Assembly: GCA_018389105.1 (NCBI GenBank)
Contig: JACATO010000691.1
Span: 1,077,501 to 1,141,500, forward strand
Length of the DNA stretch: 64,000 nucleotides
Reading direction: 5' to 3'
Source: Nautilus pompilius
Lineage: Eukaryota > Mollusca > Cephalopoda > Nautilida > Nautilidae
The translations under genes were made by a program, and so were the position numbers. The notes beneath the pieces were generated by a model. It made no database searches. It saw only the letters and a program-made list of their open reading frames with translations, and was not told the DNA's origin. This document shows positions 42,701 to 49,779 of this stretch, in pieces (the stretch's first letter is position 1; the number at the start of each line of letters is the position of its first letter).

Positions 42701-44916
42701 AGGGGCTCACATAACAAGTGCTAATGCGCCGTTCAATATATTCCTTTTGTTTTCGTGTATTTTCTGTAATAAAGCATTGTGTACATATTATGACTCCCCT
42801 GTTAATTGCAATTACTCATTATTTGTGCATATCCTGCATGTTTCCATAATTATTTTCAATACTGTATATTTTAATTTAGTAAACAATCGTCTAATTGTTA
42901 ACATCCTATATTAGTTGGCATGTTACAAAAAGTTATCTTCCTTGTGACAGCTTTAATGCAGGTGGCAGCAAATAAACTTCGTGGCTAGCAAATTTTAACA
43001 AAAAAGTTTTTTACTTTTTAATATTCTTAATAATAATTTTAAAATTTTGTTGTTGTTGTTGTCTTTTTTTTTTACTAGGAGGCCTAAAAGAGACTTTTCT
43101 GGAGATGATTTAAAAAAGAATCATCCCTATTTTTTTCTTTCTTTTCCTTGTCAACTATGAAGATTATGGGCAGACAACAATGTTGGTGTACAGGGGGGGA
43201 CCCCCTGGTGAAGCAGCCTGGCACCAGTCCAGCACCTCCAACTTCCACAAGGAAATTCCCACTAAAGCTCTTCATTTGTTTTAGATGTGGGAGAGAACAA
43301 AAGTACCTGGAAGAATCCCGTGTAGCTGGCTAGAGGGGAGGGGGGGTAGAGCCATGCTGCAGAGATCCCACCGATGGTGACACCCCTCCCAAAAAAGTTA
43401 ACCCTGGTCCCTCAACCTTAGCATCCCACCAGACTCCCTCACCATCCAGTCAGCCCGTGTCGTTTATTCTGCCACAGATATCCTTGTTTGTTTGTTTTAA
43501 AATTATTTTGTGTCGACAGCTAAATTCAATGTCCTTGGTAGTTGGTCAAAAACACGGTAGGAGTTTTACAAAAGTCACCCCATCCCCACCCTTCCGCGGA
43601 TGGTGAGCCGTTTTATTAGGAAAATATAATGTAGGAAAGGAATTAATGAATGAGGTCTTCATATAATTTTCCTTCTTCTAAATTTAAATAATCTGAACAA
43701 AAGGATAATTACCCAGTTAAAATTAAATTGACCATAAAAACAGAAGGCAGTAAAAAAAAAAGAGAGGAAAAGATACAACTTTGTCAAAAAAGAACTCCAA
43801 GCTGAAACTTTTTCTTTCTTTCTTTCTTTAGGAGAGACAGAAATAAAATGAGAGTACAGGAATGTTAGTTATCTCCCTGTCTCAATACCCCAAGGGTTGT
43901 TTGTCTTTGTCAATTCCTCCTAGATCTAGACACCAGTTTGTTTTTTTTCCAAAGAGGCTATCTGATGTTAGAGCCCCACACCCCCCCCTTTCTCTGTGGA
44001 AAAAAGGGCAAATCTCTGATCATTAGCTCTCTCTCCAGAGACTTCATCTCTGTGGAGGGGGGGGGGGAGCAATGTTCCACAATGTCTTTGAGCTGGTGGC
44101 CAGGGAGGAAACATTTACAGGGGAGATGGTGAGAACCACAAGTATACATCACCAACAAATAGCTACACTGTCACCAAACCAAGCCTTCATTAATCAAGCC
44201 CTTCTGGAAATGCAAAACTAATCTGCTGACTCACACATTGCTGCTAAACTGGCAGTAATTACCAAAAACATACTTGCTAATCTTATAAAAAGATTTTTTT
44301 CCATAATAAAGATTCCATTAAAGAATTATGGACATCATTAAAGGTTACATTTATAAGCAAAACAGCATAATAAAAGCTGAACCACTGGTGTGTGTGTGTG
44401 GGGGGGGGGTTGGCTAAGGCTTCTATGAGCTAACAACATTCTTCTAAACATCAGCTGTTTCTAATTCTTCCCATTTATTTCTAGTTGAGCCATAGGTAAG
44501 TCAAACTGTCATATAGGTCAAGGCCAGGAGGTTAAGAATTTTGCTATATAGTACCAATATTTATATATGATAATAATAAAAACAATATCCCTTTGATAAA
44601 TTGGCTGCTGTAAAAGTTCATAGATGCAAAAAAAAAAAAAAAACAAGAAATAACCTAATTCCAAACTAAAGATGGTTCCTTAATCGTCAAATCTCTTCAG
44701 GAAGAGTTAGTTCGAAGTCTAAATTTACAACATCAGGAAAGCAGGATTATCTTTGTTCGTGACCATGATTTAGAATGGACAATAAGTACTGTGGATCGTT
44801 CGGATAAAACCCGGCTGGTTACCGTTAACAGCGACGCTCTGTCAGAACTCCGTCCGGACCGTGATAAAGGATGGAACGTCCAATCTAAAATCTATTGTTT
44901 ATCACTGTAGTTTTAA

Positions 44917-44952
<36 letters not shown>

Positions 44953-45649
44953 GTCAATCTTACCGGCATTTTTAAAATAAATTCAAAATAATCAATAAAT
45001 CAATTGTATTTTTTTTTTAAAAAAAACACAACTATTATTAAATAGAGGCACGCCCATCGGTGCCGTGATAATCTCTTTCCGAGTATTTAGAGAGATAATG
45101 TTAATTTTAGAGACGCATTCCGTCAAGTCGCCGTGAGTGGGTGGGCAAGGTGCGCTATTTGTGTTCTCGTTTGTTCAATTAGCTAACGCAATAATAATAA
45201 TAATAATAATAATATTGTGCACACCGACACACAAACTCGGCTAATCAACCAACTGTCAACTCGTCCGTTCACCAGGCCCCGGGCTCTTTGTAGTTCAAGT
45301 AATGTATTTCTCAATCGGGTTTCTCGCACCTGTGGCTATAAATCGATCGATCGTTAATCAAAAACACAAAATCAAAAACTTCCCCAGAGTCGAGGGAGGA
45401 GGAGGGACGGACAAAAATCCATCGTTGTCGGTCTCCGAATCTGAGCGGGAGAGAGAGAGAGAGAGAGGGGGAGGGGGGTACCTACTACAAAACGGTTCGT
45501 CGGCACATCAAAAGGCAAACAAACAAACAAAGCAGGCACGGCTCGGCTCACCTGAGTTTCAAGTTTTCCATTAACTTGTCCATGGACAGCTCTTTCAGGA
45601 GAACGAAGTCGCCTATTCCGAATTCGGACCCTTCCTGTATCCCTGCCAT
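3601..45649 (-). CDS. MYO1D-like: Class I unconventional myosin (MYO1D/MYO1G type), 5' half of gene, exons 1-10
   Basis: Actin-based ATPase motor of the membrane-associated class I myosins; in flies the orthologue Myo31DF sets left-right asymmetry (family knowledge). Ten exons were joined from conserved protein segments and GT-AG sites: 45552-45649, 28994-29202, 20581-20674, 15183-15348, 10175-10228, 9469-9564, 8997-9116, 8221-8424, 5420-5566, 3601-3715. They encode about 434 residues, all in the motor domain. Landmarks: [12 protein letters not shown] near residue 45, P-loop GESGSGKT at 103-110, switch [12 protein letters not shown] at 155-165, switch II DIYGFE at 385-390, then [17 protein letters not shown]. 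An aspartate lies 16 residues before DAFGK, fitting the TEDS rule. [12 protein letters not shown] and the short N-terminus favour MYO1D/G over other class I myosins. Family members are about 1000 residues, so over half the protein (rest of motor, IQ motifs, tail) is outside the window. Exon 9 has a 1-base frameshift. Confidence 0.95.
3716..5419. other. Myosin intron 9
   Basis: 1.7-kb intron in transcript orientation 5419 to 3716, filled mostly by a decayed mariner/Tc1-type element inserted opposite to the gene (see 3862-5079). Confidence 0.8.
3862..5079 (+). mobile_element. Decayed Tc1/mariner-superfamily transposon with DDE transposase remnant
   Basis: Broken frames read [42 protein letters not shown], then [40 protein letters not shown] and [15 protein letters not shown]. 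This order (helix-turn-helix, DEA(W/H)F, then QQ(N/D)GATAH) is that of mariner-like transposases found widely in invertebrates. Many stops and frameshifts make it inactive. The ends are imperfect inverted repeats, CAGGGTAACCCAAAG at left and a matching CAGAGTGGTTCAAG on the opposite strand at right, each bordered by TA (3860-3861 and 5080-5081). It lies opposite to the host gene. Confidence 0.85.
5420..5566 (-). CDS. MYO1D-like: Myosin exon 9 (switch II), with 1-base frameshift
   Basis: Starts [20 protein letters not shown] in phase 0 and ends [16 protein letters not shown] plus AG in another frame. The visible length, 147 nt, is one base too long for the phase required by exons 8 and 10. The surplus lies between GATGTCAAG and GGAAAAATACAG, around an AAAAA run (TTTTT on the plus strand near 5490). 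Dropping one base restores the expected family sequence and length. An indel in the assembly is the simplest explanation; a genuine pseudogene lesion is less likely because all other exons are intact. Confidence 0.9.
5567..8220. other. Myosin intron 8
   Basis: 2.65-kb AT-rich intron. No element was identified with confidence; 6730-7190 has somewhat higher GC and codon-like composition but no readable family signature. Confidence 0.55.
8221..8424 (-). CDS. MYO1D-like: Myosin exon 8 (residues 280-347)
   Basis: 68 codons, the same length as the human segment: [20 protein letters not shown] ... [13 protein letters not shown]. It spans the cardiomyopathy-loop region; Asp 16 residues before DAFGK is the TEDS position, so the motor would not need phosphorylation there (inference). 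Acceptor TCTTTTCAG, donor GTAAGT; phase 0/0. Confidence 0.96.
8425..8996. other. Myosin intron 7
   Basis: 572-bp intron; nothing recognisable beyond A-rich runs. Confidence 0.7.
8997..9116 (-). CDS. MYO1D-like: Myosin exon 7 (residues 240-279)
   Basis: 40 codons from [20 protein letters not shown] to [11 protein letters not shown], the conserved helix pair before the GN(V/I)xF strand of myosin motors. Acceptor TTTGTTCAG, donor GTATGT; phase 0/0. Confidence 0.95.
9117..9468. other. Myosin intron 6
   Basis: 352-bp intron; nothing recognisable. Confidence 0.7.
9469..9564 (-). CDS. MYO1D-like: Myosin exon 6 (residues 208-239)
   Basis: 32 codons beginning [15 protein letters not shown] and ending [11 protein letters not shown], matching the LLQGG...YNYIHVGA region of vertebrate MYO1D. 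Acceptor CAAAATAG is weak in pyrimidines; donor GTAACT. Phase 0/0. Confidence 0.94.
9565..10174. other. Myosin intron 5
   Basis: 610-bp intron; nothing recognisable. Confidence 0.7.
10175..10228 (-). CDS. MYO1D-like: Myosin exon 5 (residues 190-207)
   Basis: A 54-nt exon encoding [18 protein letters not shown], flanked by acceptor TTGCTTACAG and donor GTAAAT, phase 0 on both sides. It is the motor segment after YLLEK. The intron upstream of it in transcript sense is dominated by a 2.4-kb CT-rich satellite ending 73 bp before the acceptor. Confidence 0.95.
10301..12696. repeat. 2.4-kb GA/CAGA satellite array
   Basis: About one hundred copies of a unit made of a variable (GA)n run followed by GACAGACAGAGT, total unit roughly 18-26 bp. 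The (GA)n part is short near 10450-10650, longest near 11100-11850 and shorter again beyond. Sporadic single-base insertions (for example GACAAGACAG) interrupt many units. Long open frames of up to 849 codons on the minus strand are artefacts: only Ser, Leu, Cys, Val and His can be encoded by this repeat. In the myosin transcript the array is a long pyrimidine tract upstream of exon 5. Confidence 0.97.
12917..13521. mobile_element. Terminal-inverted-repeat element, probably non-autonomous Tc1/mariner type
   Basis: The left end reads ATAATAACTTGGTCACC. The right end, read on the opposite strand, is ATAATAATTTGGTCACC, so 16 of 17 terminal bases match. The 0.6-kb interior has no convincing transposase frame. 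TA-rich borders would fit a TA-targeting element but the exact duplication cannot be fixed. It is either a deletion derivative or a heavily decayed full copy. Confidence 0.65.
15183..15348 (-). CDS. MYO1D-like: Myosin exon 4 (switch I, residues 134-189)
   Basis: Encodes [20 protein letters not shown], then switch [20 protein letters not shown] and [15 protein letters not shown]. Acceptor TTTTTCAG, donor GTATGTG. 166 nt; ends in phase 0. Confidence 0.96.
18235..18350 (-). repeat. tRNA-derived SINE-like copy
   Basis: The minus strand has a box-B-like GGTTCTAATTC and a GGCCAGCTGG segment in the order of a tRNA-like pol III head. It shares this layout with copies at 21735, 30150, 33055 and 63690. 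Confidence 0.5.
18674..20518 (+). mobile_element. Decayed MULE (Mutator-like) transposon with FLYWCH zinc finger, including 9-bp target duplications
   Basis: Broken plus-strand frames show a FLYWCH finger ([11 protein letters not shown] near 18810, ending [13 protein letters not shown] near 18990). MULE transposase pieces follow: [20 protein letters not shown] near 19620, [15 protein letters not shown] near 19830 and [17 protein letters not shown] near 19970. CTTTAAAGG occurs at 18674-18682 and again at 20510-20518, the 9-bp duplication expected for MULEs. Inside it, imperfect terminal repeats share GGC..CCTGG..TTTGCCCC. Many stops; no longer coding. The 18997-19200 open frame is part of it. 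Confidence 0.88.
20581..20674 (-). CDS. MYO1D-like: Myosin exon 3 (P-loop, residues 103-133)
   Basis: Carries the nucleotide-binding P-loop [12 protein letters not shown] followed by [19 protein letters not shown]. Acceptor TTTGTAG lies before 20674 and donor GTAAAC after 20581. The 94 nt leave two bases (AG) of an arginine codon completed by exon 4. A MULE transposon ends about 60 bp into the following intron. Confidence 0.96.
21735..21880 (-). repeat. tRNA-derived SINE-like copy
   Basis: Read on the minus strand: GAGTGGCCTTGTGTTTAGAC, then CACTAAACTGCC and the box-B-like GTTTGATTCCTGG, i.e. the spacing of a pol III tRNA-like promoter. This is the clearest copy of the family in the window. 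Confidence 0.65.
24885..24985. mobile_element. Short foldback (MITE-like) element
   Basis: AGAAATTCAAATAAAACCTGG at the left is an imperfect inverted copy of CTAGGTTTCATTTGGATGTT at the right, about 60 bp apart. Related end sequences, ACATTCGAATGAAACCTGG and ACGTTCGAGTGAAAC, occur near 40425 and 45867. Confidence 0.5.
27985..28290 (-). repeat. SINE-like repeat, longer copy
   Basis: CAGCTGTAGATATACTTGATGAGG with GATTACCACTAACAAG corresponds to CAGCTGCAGACATATTTGATG with GATTACTGCCAACAAG at 1960-2050. Downstream AGGCTTGCCAGACCAAG joins it to the body of the tRNA-like copies, so these look like two ends of one family. Confidence 0.5.
28994..29202 (-). CDS. MYO1D-like: Myosin exon 2 (residues 33-102)
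   Basis: Encodes [18 protein letters not shown], then [10 protein letters not shown], the [20 protein letters not shown] segment and [11 protein letters not shown]. Acceptor TTATACAG precedes 29202 and donor GTAAAA follows 28994. Length 209 nt, entering in phase 2 and leaving one base (G) of the first P-loop glycine, as in vertebrate MYO1D. Confidence 0.96.
29400..29945 (-). mobile_element. Tc1-like transposase remnant
   Basis: The minus strand reads [19 protein letters not shown], the W(S)DES.F..(F)GS block around the second catalytic Asp of Tc1 transposases, preceded (higher coordinates) by [12 protein letters not shown]-like helix-turn-helix sequence. Several frames and stops; ends not found. 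Confidence 0.65.
30150..30245 (-). repeat. SINE-like copy
   Basis: AAGGTATGCCAAACCAGACTG followed by TTCAAACTCAGCC and AGTCCAGTAG parallels the clearer copy at 21790-21860 in order and spacing; diverged. Confidence 0.4.
33055..33140 (+). repeat. SINE-like copy, plus orientation
   Basis: GATGGCCATGTGTTTAGCGC followed about 35 bp later by AAGTTCAAATGCCCC, an A-box/B-box-like pair of a tRNA-derived head, without a foldable intact tRNA. Confidence 0.5.
35165..35765. repeat. Decayed tandem array, period about 50 bp
   Basis: The motif CTACAAAACAGCTTTAATA, followed by TTTCCT..ATTCAATCCAA, recurs in degraded form near 35201, 35250, 35412, 35455, 35506 and 35719. Some units between are too diverged to align by eye. 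Confidence 0.55.
40417..40445. repeat. Foldback-family end copy
   Basis: GTACTAGAGACATTCGAATG then AAACCTGGC matches the left arm of the foldback element at 24885; the opposite arm is not clear here. Confidence 0.4.
41649..42864 (+). mobile_element. Tc1-like transposon, complete ends, broken transposase
   Basis: Left end CAGTATTGGGAATAATTATA and right end, on the opposite strand, CAGTATTGAAAATAATTATG, each bordered by TA (41647-41648, 42865-42866). Length 1216 bp is normal for Tc1. Frames between include [24 protein letters not shown], the hallmark [11 protein letters not shown] and [12 protein letters not shown]. Stops and frameshifts make it inactive. Same strand as PSME3, opposite to the myosin host. 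Confidence 0.92.
44923..44951. repeat. (GA)n microsatellite
   Basis: About 14 GA units in myosin intron 1, less than 1 kb from exon 1. Confidence 0.9.
45188..45213. repeat. (AAT)n microsatellite
   Basis: Eight to nine AAT units. Confidence 0.9.
45552..45649 (-). CDS. MYO1D-like: Myosin exon 1 (start codon, residues 1-32 plus 2 bases)
   Basis: Begins [18 protein letters not shown], matching the short class I N-terminus of MYO1D (MAEQESLEFGKADFVL-like). The ATG at 45649-45647 is the start because the protein aligns from its first residue; upstream in-frame codons run into non-conserved sequence. It ends ..NLKL plus AG before the donor GTGAGC (45551-45550). The phase-2 end joins exon 2 to give [16 protein letters not shown]. 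Confidence 0.93.
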
Positions 45650-45844
45650 GGTAAAGCGGGTTCGGTCGGTCGGTCGGCCGCCAACAACGCTCTCTCGAAA
45701 AAGTACTGAGGGCGGAGAGGAACCTCGACAAGCGAGTGATAGAGCCCGGAGCCGCCACCAGGGGGCGCGGATCGCAAAAACGTGTTGAATGAAGTAATAG
45801 GTTCTTTTTGAAACGTTAAATCTTCCGAACAAAACAACCTGTGT

Positions 45845-45885
45845 GTGTGTGTGTTTACACACTAGGGACGTTCGAGTGAAACTAA
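45845..45885. repeat. Foldback-family end next to a GT run
   Basis: (GT)n followed by ACACTAGGGACGTTCGAGTG and AAACT, matching the arm sequence found at 40417 and 24885. It lies about 215 bp upstream of the myosin start codon. Confidence 0.4.
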
Positions 45886-46049
45886 AGAGGGCGGTTACCA
45901 TCACTGTGAAGTTATTTTAGCGGTGTATTATTAAACGTCCAATAGATTATATCTGTTATCACTGCAGTCAGTTCTGTTGCTTTTGAAATAAGTTTATTAA
46001 AAATATCGGATACATAAACTGTTACCTTTTATTGATACAACTGTTTTTA

Positions 46050-46050
46050 C

Positions 46051-46082
<32 letters not shown>

Positions 46083-46084
46083 TA
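46050..46084. repeat. (TTA)n microsatellite
   Basis: Eleven TTA units, upstream of the 60-bp array. Confidence 0.9.
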
Positions 46085-46144
46085 GATTTAACTTTCATAT
46101 TATGTCCTGAAGGAAATTATCTGCAAATAGTAAGTAGAGAGAGA

Positions 46145-46450
46145 GTTGGCGGGAGAGGACAGTATTTGCAGCAGGAGGGAGCGTGCCTGACTAATACAAA
46201 AAACCTTGGCGGGAGAGGACAGTATTTGCAGCAGGAGGGAGTGTGCCTGACTAATACAAAAAAAACCTTGGCGGGAGAGGACAGTATTTGCAGCAGGAGG
46301 GAGCGTGCCTGACTAATACAAAAAACCTTGGCGGGAGAGGACAGTATTTGCAGCAAGAGGGAGCGTGCCTGACTAATACAAAAAACCTTGGCGGGAGAGG
46401 ACAGTATTTGCAGCAGGAGGGAGTGTGCCTGACTAATACAAAAAAAAAAA
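46145..46450. repeat. Five tandem copies of a 60-62 bp repeat
   Basis: Each unit starts TTGGCGGGAGAGGACAGTAT and ends GCCTGACTAATACAAAAA. The copies differ by only one or two substitutions plus A-run length, so the array is recent. It lies about 0.5 kb upstream of the myosin start codon. TTGGCGGGAG in every unit resembles an E2F site. Confidence 0.95.
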
Positions 46451-48607
46451 ACCCTTTAAGGCTCTAGTATATTTCGAGAATATTTGGACGCATCTATCCA
46501 GCCACAGCCTACAAATTTTTCCGCGATCTGTTACTATTACGTCTGACTGGTGTTTAACTTTTCTACTTGATTTGAAGCGCTCTTTTTCCTCCGAGCAGAA
46601 CCAGCAGCTTCCCCGCTCCTACTAAAAAAACAAAAACAACAACAACAACAATAGCACCCTTTGAATTTGAACTCTACCAATTCATCACTTTTTTTTTTTT
46701 TATCTCTCGCATGTATGTCAGTTCAGTGAGACCTGTTGCTTAGTACGAGAATCCACGACAAAGAAAAAAGTCCCCCCCCTTGCATCAGCTAATTAATGTT
46801 ATAAAATAATTATAGTTTCACGATTTCTCTCCCATCTTATATTTATTACAGCGCCCGACAGCCCATTATCCGCCGCCCCACAAAAAAATACCTCAGTCCA
46901 CACTAAAGAACAACGGAGACGGTATAAAACCTACTGCTACACTAAAGGAGTCAGCGAGCTAATCGGCTAAGCACCGGAAGGAACCCCTTGGCGTGTGACT
47001 AGGAAGTCACTGGAAATTCTGGTGCTGACACGGTTTCGTCTGTCGCTCAATGTCGGGCGAAACAAGGGCTTATCGGCGACGGGCAGAAGGCAGACAGACA
47101 CGGCGAGAGCACTTATACATACATCGAAAAGAGAAATAACTCATTAAAGGCAGTCCGTTGGGCGAACCTTATCAACAAACAAACAAACTCTCAAAATGGA
47201 ACCGTACATTTCTGATCATTTTATTTTTAAATGATCATCTTATTTCATCGTAATTATGGTAGATTGTTCTTCATTTACCTCCTTGTTAAAATATTTCCCG
47301 ATGTCTTTTTCATTGTTTTCATTAAATCTATTTTCACTTTATTATTTGACACATAGTACTTACAGTGCCATTTAAAACTGTTCGCGTTCATTTACAACTC
47401 ATTCATTCATAATTAGGTTATTTAATTAATCCTAAATGTAATCCATAAATTAATTCATCTTAATTCTGATGTTAATTAATCTCCTTAACCATAATTCCGC
47501 GCAACAGAAAGTTTAAAATTTTTTGAAAAGTAAACTTTTTATTCTTTTGTTTGTGCTATATGCTGTGCACAGGCGCCAAATTTTTAACAGATAGAAGGGT
47601 CCAAAAGGGATGAGTGTTGTAAACATATTTTAAATGCAAAATAATCAGCGTAATTTTGGGCACAACATATAAAATTTGTGACGGGGCGCAAGCTCTGATT
47701 TACCAGTGTAGGTTTCCATCAGACCCTTTACTCCTGCTGCACTCGAACTTCATAAAATCTGGGCTCTTTAGCTAAAATTTTGGGCAAACACTCCCGAACC
47801 TACCAAAACATCCCTCTTATTTTTTAAGTGGCGCTGAAAAAGTTAAGTATTTATTTCTCTGTTTTATATTTAAAAGCTTTTTTCTTTTTCTTTTTAGCTA
47901 GTAAAACCTATTACAATGCGTAGATCTATCAGGGTTTATAACTAGGTAAGGTCACGCTCACGGGGCTTTAAGAAAACATCACCGGATGCAGCAGAGATTC
48001 GAATAAACCACATATACCAAGAACATACCAGCCGTTTCCAGGGCTACGTCTTGTATGTTTTCCAACATTCTCTATATCAGTCGCAACACGTATCTACTAA
48101 ATCTCTCTCTCTCTCTCAAAAAAAAAAAAAACAAAATTGGTTGTTGCGTTGCCATCACACCAGAATTTAATTTCAATCTGCTTATGATTAATTATATACA
48201 GACTTACTGTTTCTAGTCAGGTCAGACTAAAAAATGTATGAGAATAGTTAAAATGAAATATAGCATCTGCAAAAAAAAAAAAAAACTGGAAAAAATTGTA
48301 AGAGAAATTTAAAACTGTATACACAACTTTAAATTTGACAAACAAGGAATCGAGATGCCATTGAGATTGTCTCCCATGCATCATGTGTTTTTTCAGATTC
48401 CAACATGGGAAATTTCTATAGATATACATTTTTTCCTTAATCTATCACATATTTTTCTTATTAAGTATACATATTTAAGCTTAACAATTCTAAACTATTT
48501 TTCAAAATATCTTTAAAAAATATATATATATATTCTACTGCATATTTATCACTAACTCATCTACTGATATTCTCTACAGTGGCCGAGTTATCTCTCTTTA
48601 GTTTTAT

Positions 48608-48679
48608 CATTCAAGCTCTTTTCCCCCTCAAAGGTACCGGGAGCCGCCCATTCAAGCTCTTTTTCCCCTCAAAGGTACC
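48608..48679. repeat. 31-bp direct duplication
   Basis: CATTCAAGCTCTTTT..CAAAGGTACC occurs at 48608-48638 and 48649-48679, separated by 10 bp, differing at one T/C position. Confidence 0.85.
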
Positions 48680-49049
48680 TAACACGGACAGGTTTTTCCG
48701 GTACATGTCTATCACTGGCTTTAGTTTGAGTCTGACGGAGTCAACGTTTCCGAGAGCAACAACGATGCGTTAACTGTTCCGATTTTCTCTGCACTCTGCC
48801 TGTTCTGCTTTAATTAATTATATTAAGCAATAATTCTACTTATCCAATTTATTTTTTTTTAAATTAAAAGTCTATTCATGGTGTTATATTATATATATAT
48901 TATAATATATATATTTAAAAAAAGAACTTTAATACTAAAGATTGCACGTCCCGGAATTCCACCTCTCAGGACCGTAACAGACGGTGGCCGCAGGTTGCGG
49001 ACGCAGTTCTCTCCCCTTTCCGTTTCTTTAAATTTTAAAAATGGCTTTA

Positions 49050-49565
49050 ACCCAGTGTGAAGGACGCGGCGCATGCTCTCGCACGAGCCGGAGATCTCAG
49101 CTTCGTGTGTGCGTTGCGCCTCAGGTCGGGGAAGAAGATTCGGTTTTCCTTTGTCGTCGAATATTTTGGAAGCAATTTCCCATTAAAAGGCCTCTGGCGC
49201 GGCCGGGATGACGACGACGACGACGACGGCGACCGACTAGCAGCACCGCCACGCCACGCCACGCGACGTGACGCGGAACGCGCGCGCGCTCTACTCGGAA
49301 GTTCCGCGTCCCTCTCTCTGTCTGTCTGTCTGCGCCGCGCGGGGGGGAGTAAGGAGGAAAAAAGTGGCCCGTGGGGGGGGAGGATAGCCGCGCCAAGAAC
49401 CGCCGACCTTTCGACTCACCGGAAACCCCTAAAGTCGTTCGTCGTCTCTCTCTTTTTTTTTTTTTTGTTTTGTTTTTTGTCGAAATCGCAGACCTCGGAG
49501 GCTTCGGACGCAGCGCTTCCAGACCGACCTTTTGTATTCGCCCGACAGAGGAGAGCGGAGGTAAG
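49050..49565 (+). promoter_or_regulatory. Probable CpG-rich promoter / 5' UTR region of PSME3
   Basis: Dense CpG including (GAC)n at 49207-49229 and GCGCGCGC near 49281. It ends with a strong donor-like GAG|GTAAGG at 49558-49566, which may be the end of a non-coding or alternative first exon. The start site itself is not identifiable. Confidence 0.4.
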
Positions 49566-49779
49566 GGGACGTAACTGCTGGGGGAGGGGGAAGAAACTAA
49601 TTTAAAAAAAAAAAACAAAACAACAACAACTAAAAAAAAAAAAAAAAAAAAGATTACAAACAAAACGAAGGAACGAGAAGAACCGGGACAAAAAAAAAAC
49701 ACCACGAAATAAAAAAAAAAATACTTTTAAGGGGGGAAAAAAAAAAAAAACGAAAGAGAAGAAGAAGAAGAAGAAAGCG

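Larger units (their letters stand above)
29203..45551. other. Myosin intron 1 (16.3 kb)
   Basis: Largest intron. It contains a minus-strand Tc1 remnant (29400-29945), SINE-like copies (30150-30245, 33055-33140), a decayed ~50-bp tandem array (35165-35765), a foldback-like end (40417-40445), an almost complete Tc1-like element (41649-42864) and an unassigned stretch at 40650-41430. Other parts (31000-33000, 36000-40400, 43000-45500) are AT-rich with simple repeats and nothing recognisable. Long first introns often hold enhancers, but none can be seen directly. Confidence 0.65.
45400..45900 (-). promoter_or_regulatory. Probable CpG-rich promoter and first-exon region of the myosin gene
   Basis: CpG frequency rises sharply around the start codon (CGGTCGGTCGGTCGGCCG at 45663-45680, and GCGCGG, CGGAGCCGCC nearby) compared with the AT-rich surroundings. 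No TATA box at a sensible distance. The transcription start cannot be located from sequence alone. A (GA)n run lies just inside intron 1 at 45449-45467. Confidence 0.4.
45650..49779. other. Intergenic region between divergent myosin and PSME3 genes
   Basis: The interval between the two start codons contains both 5' UTRs and promoters. It is CpG-rich near 45650-45780 and 49050-49560. It holds a (TTA)n run at 46050-46083, five 60-bp repeats (46145-46450), a 31-bp duplication (48608-48679), an AT run at 48885-48915 and a long A-rich stretch at 49600-49760. No further gene was recognised; 46460-48600 is largely featureless. Confidence 0.7.

Noticed and set aside
46145-46450. CRISPR-like direct repeats
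   Set aside because: Units are contiguous without unique spacers and the genome is animal; this is a minisatellite.
48885-48915. TATA box
   Set aside because: It is a long AT microsatellite far upstream of any CpG-rich start region and not positioned like a core promoter.
49057-49705. Open frames of 182 (plus) and 194 (minus) codons near the PSME3 promoter
   Set aside because: CpG-rich and homopolymer sequence with no domain; the plus frame may overlap a 5' UTR exon but I see no protein homology.
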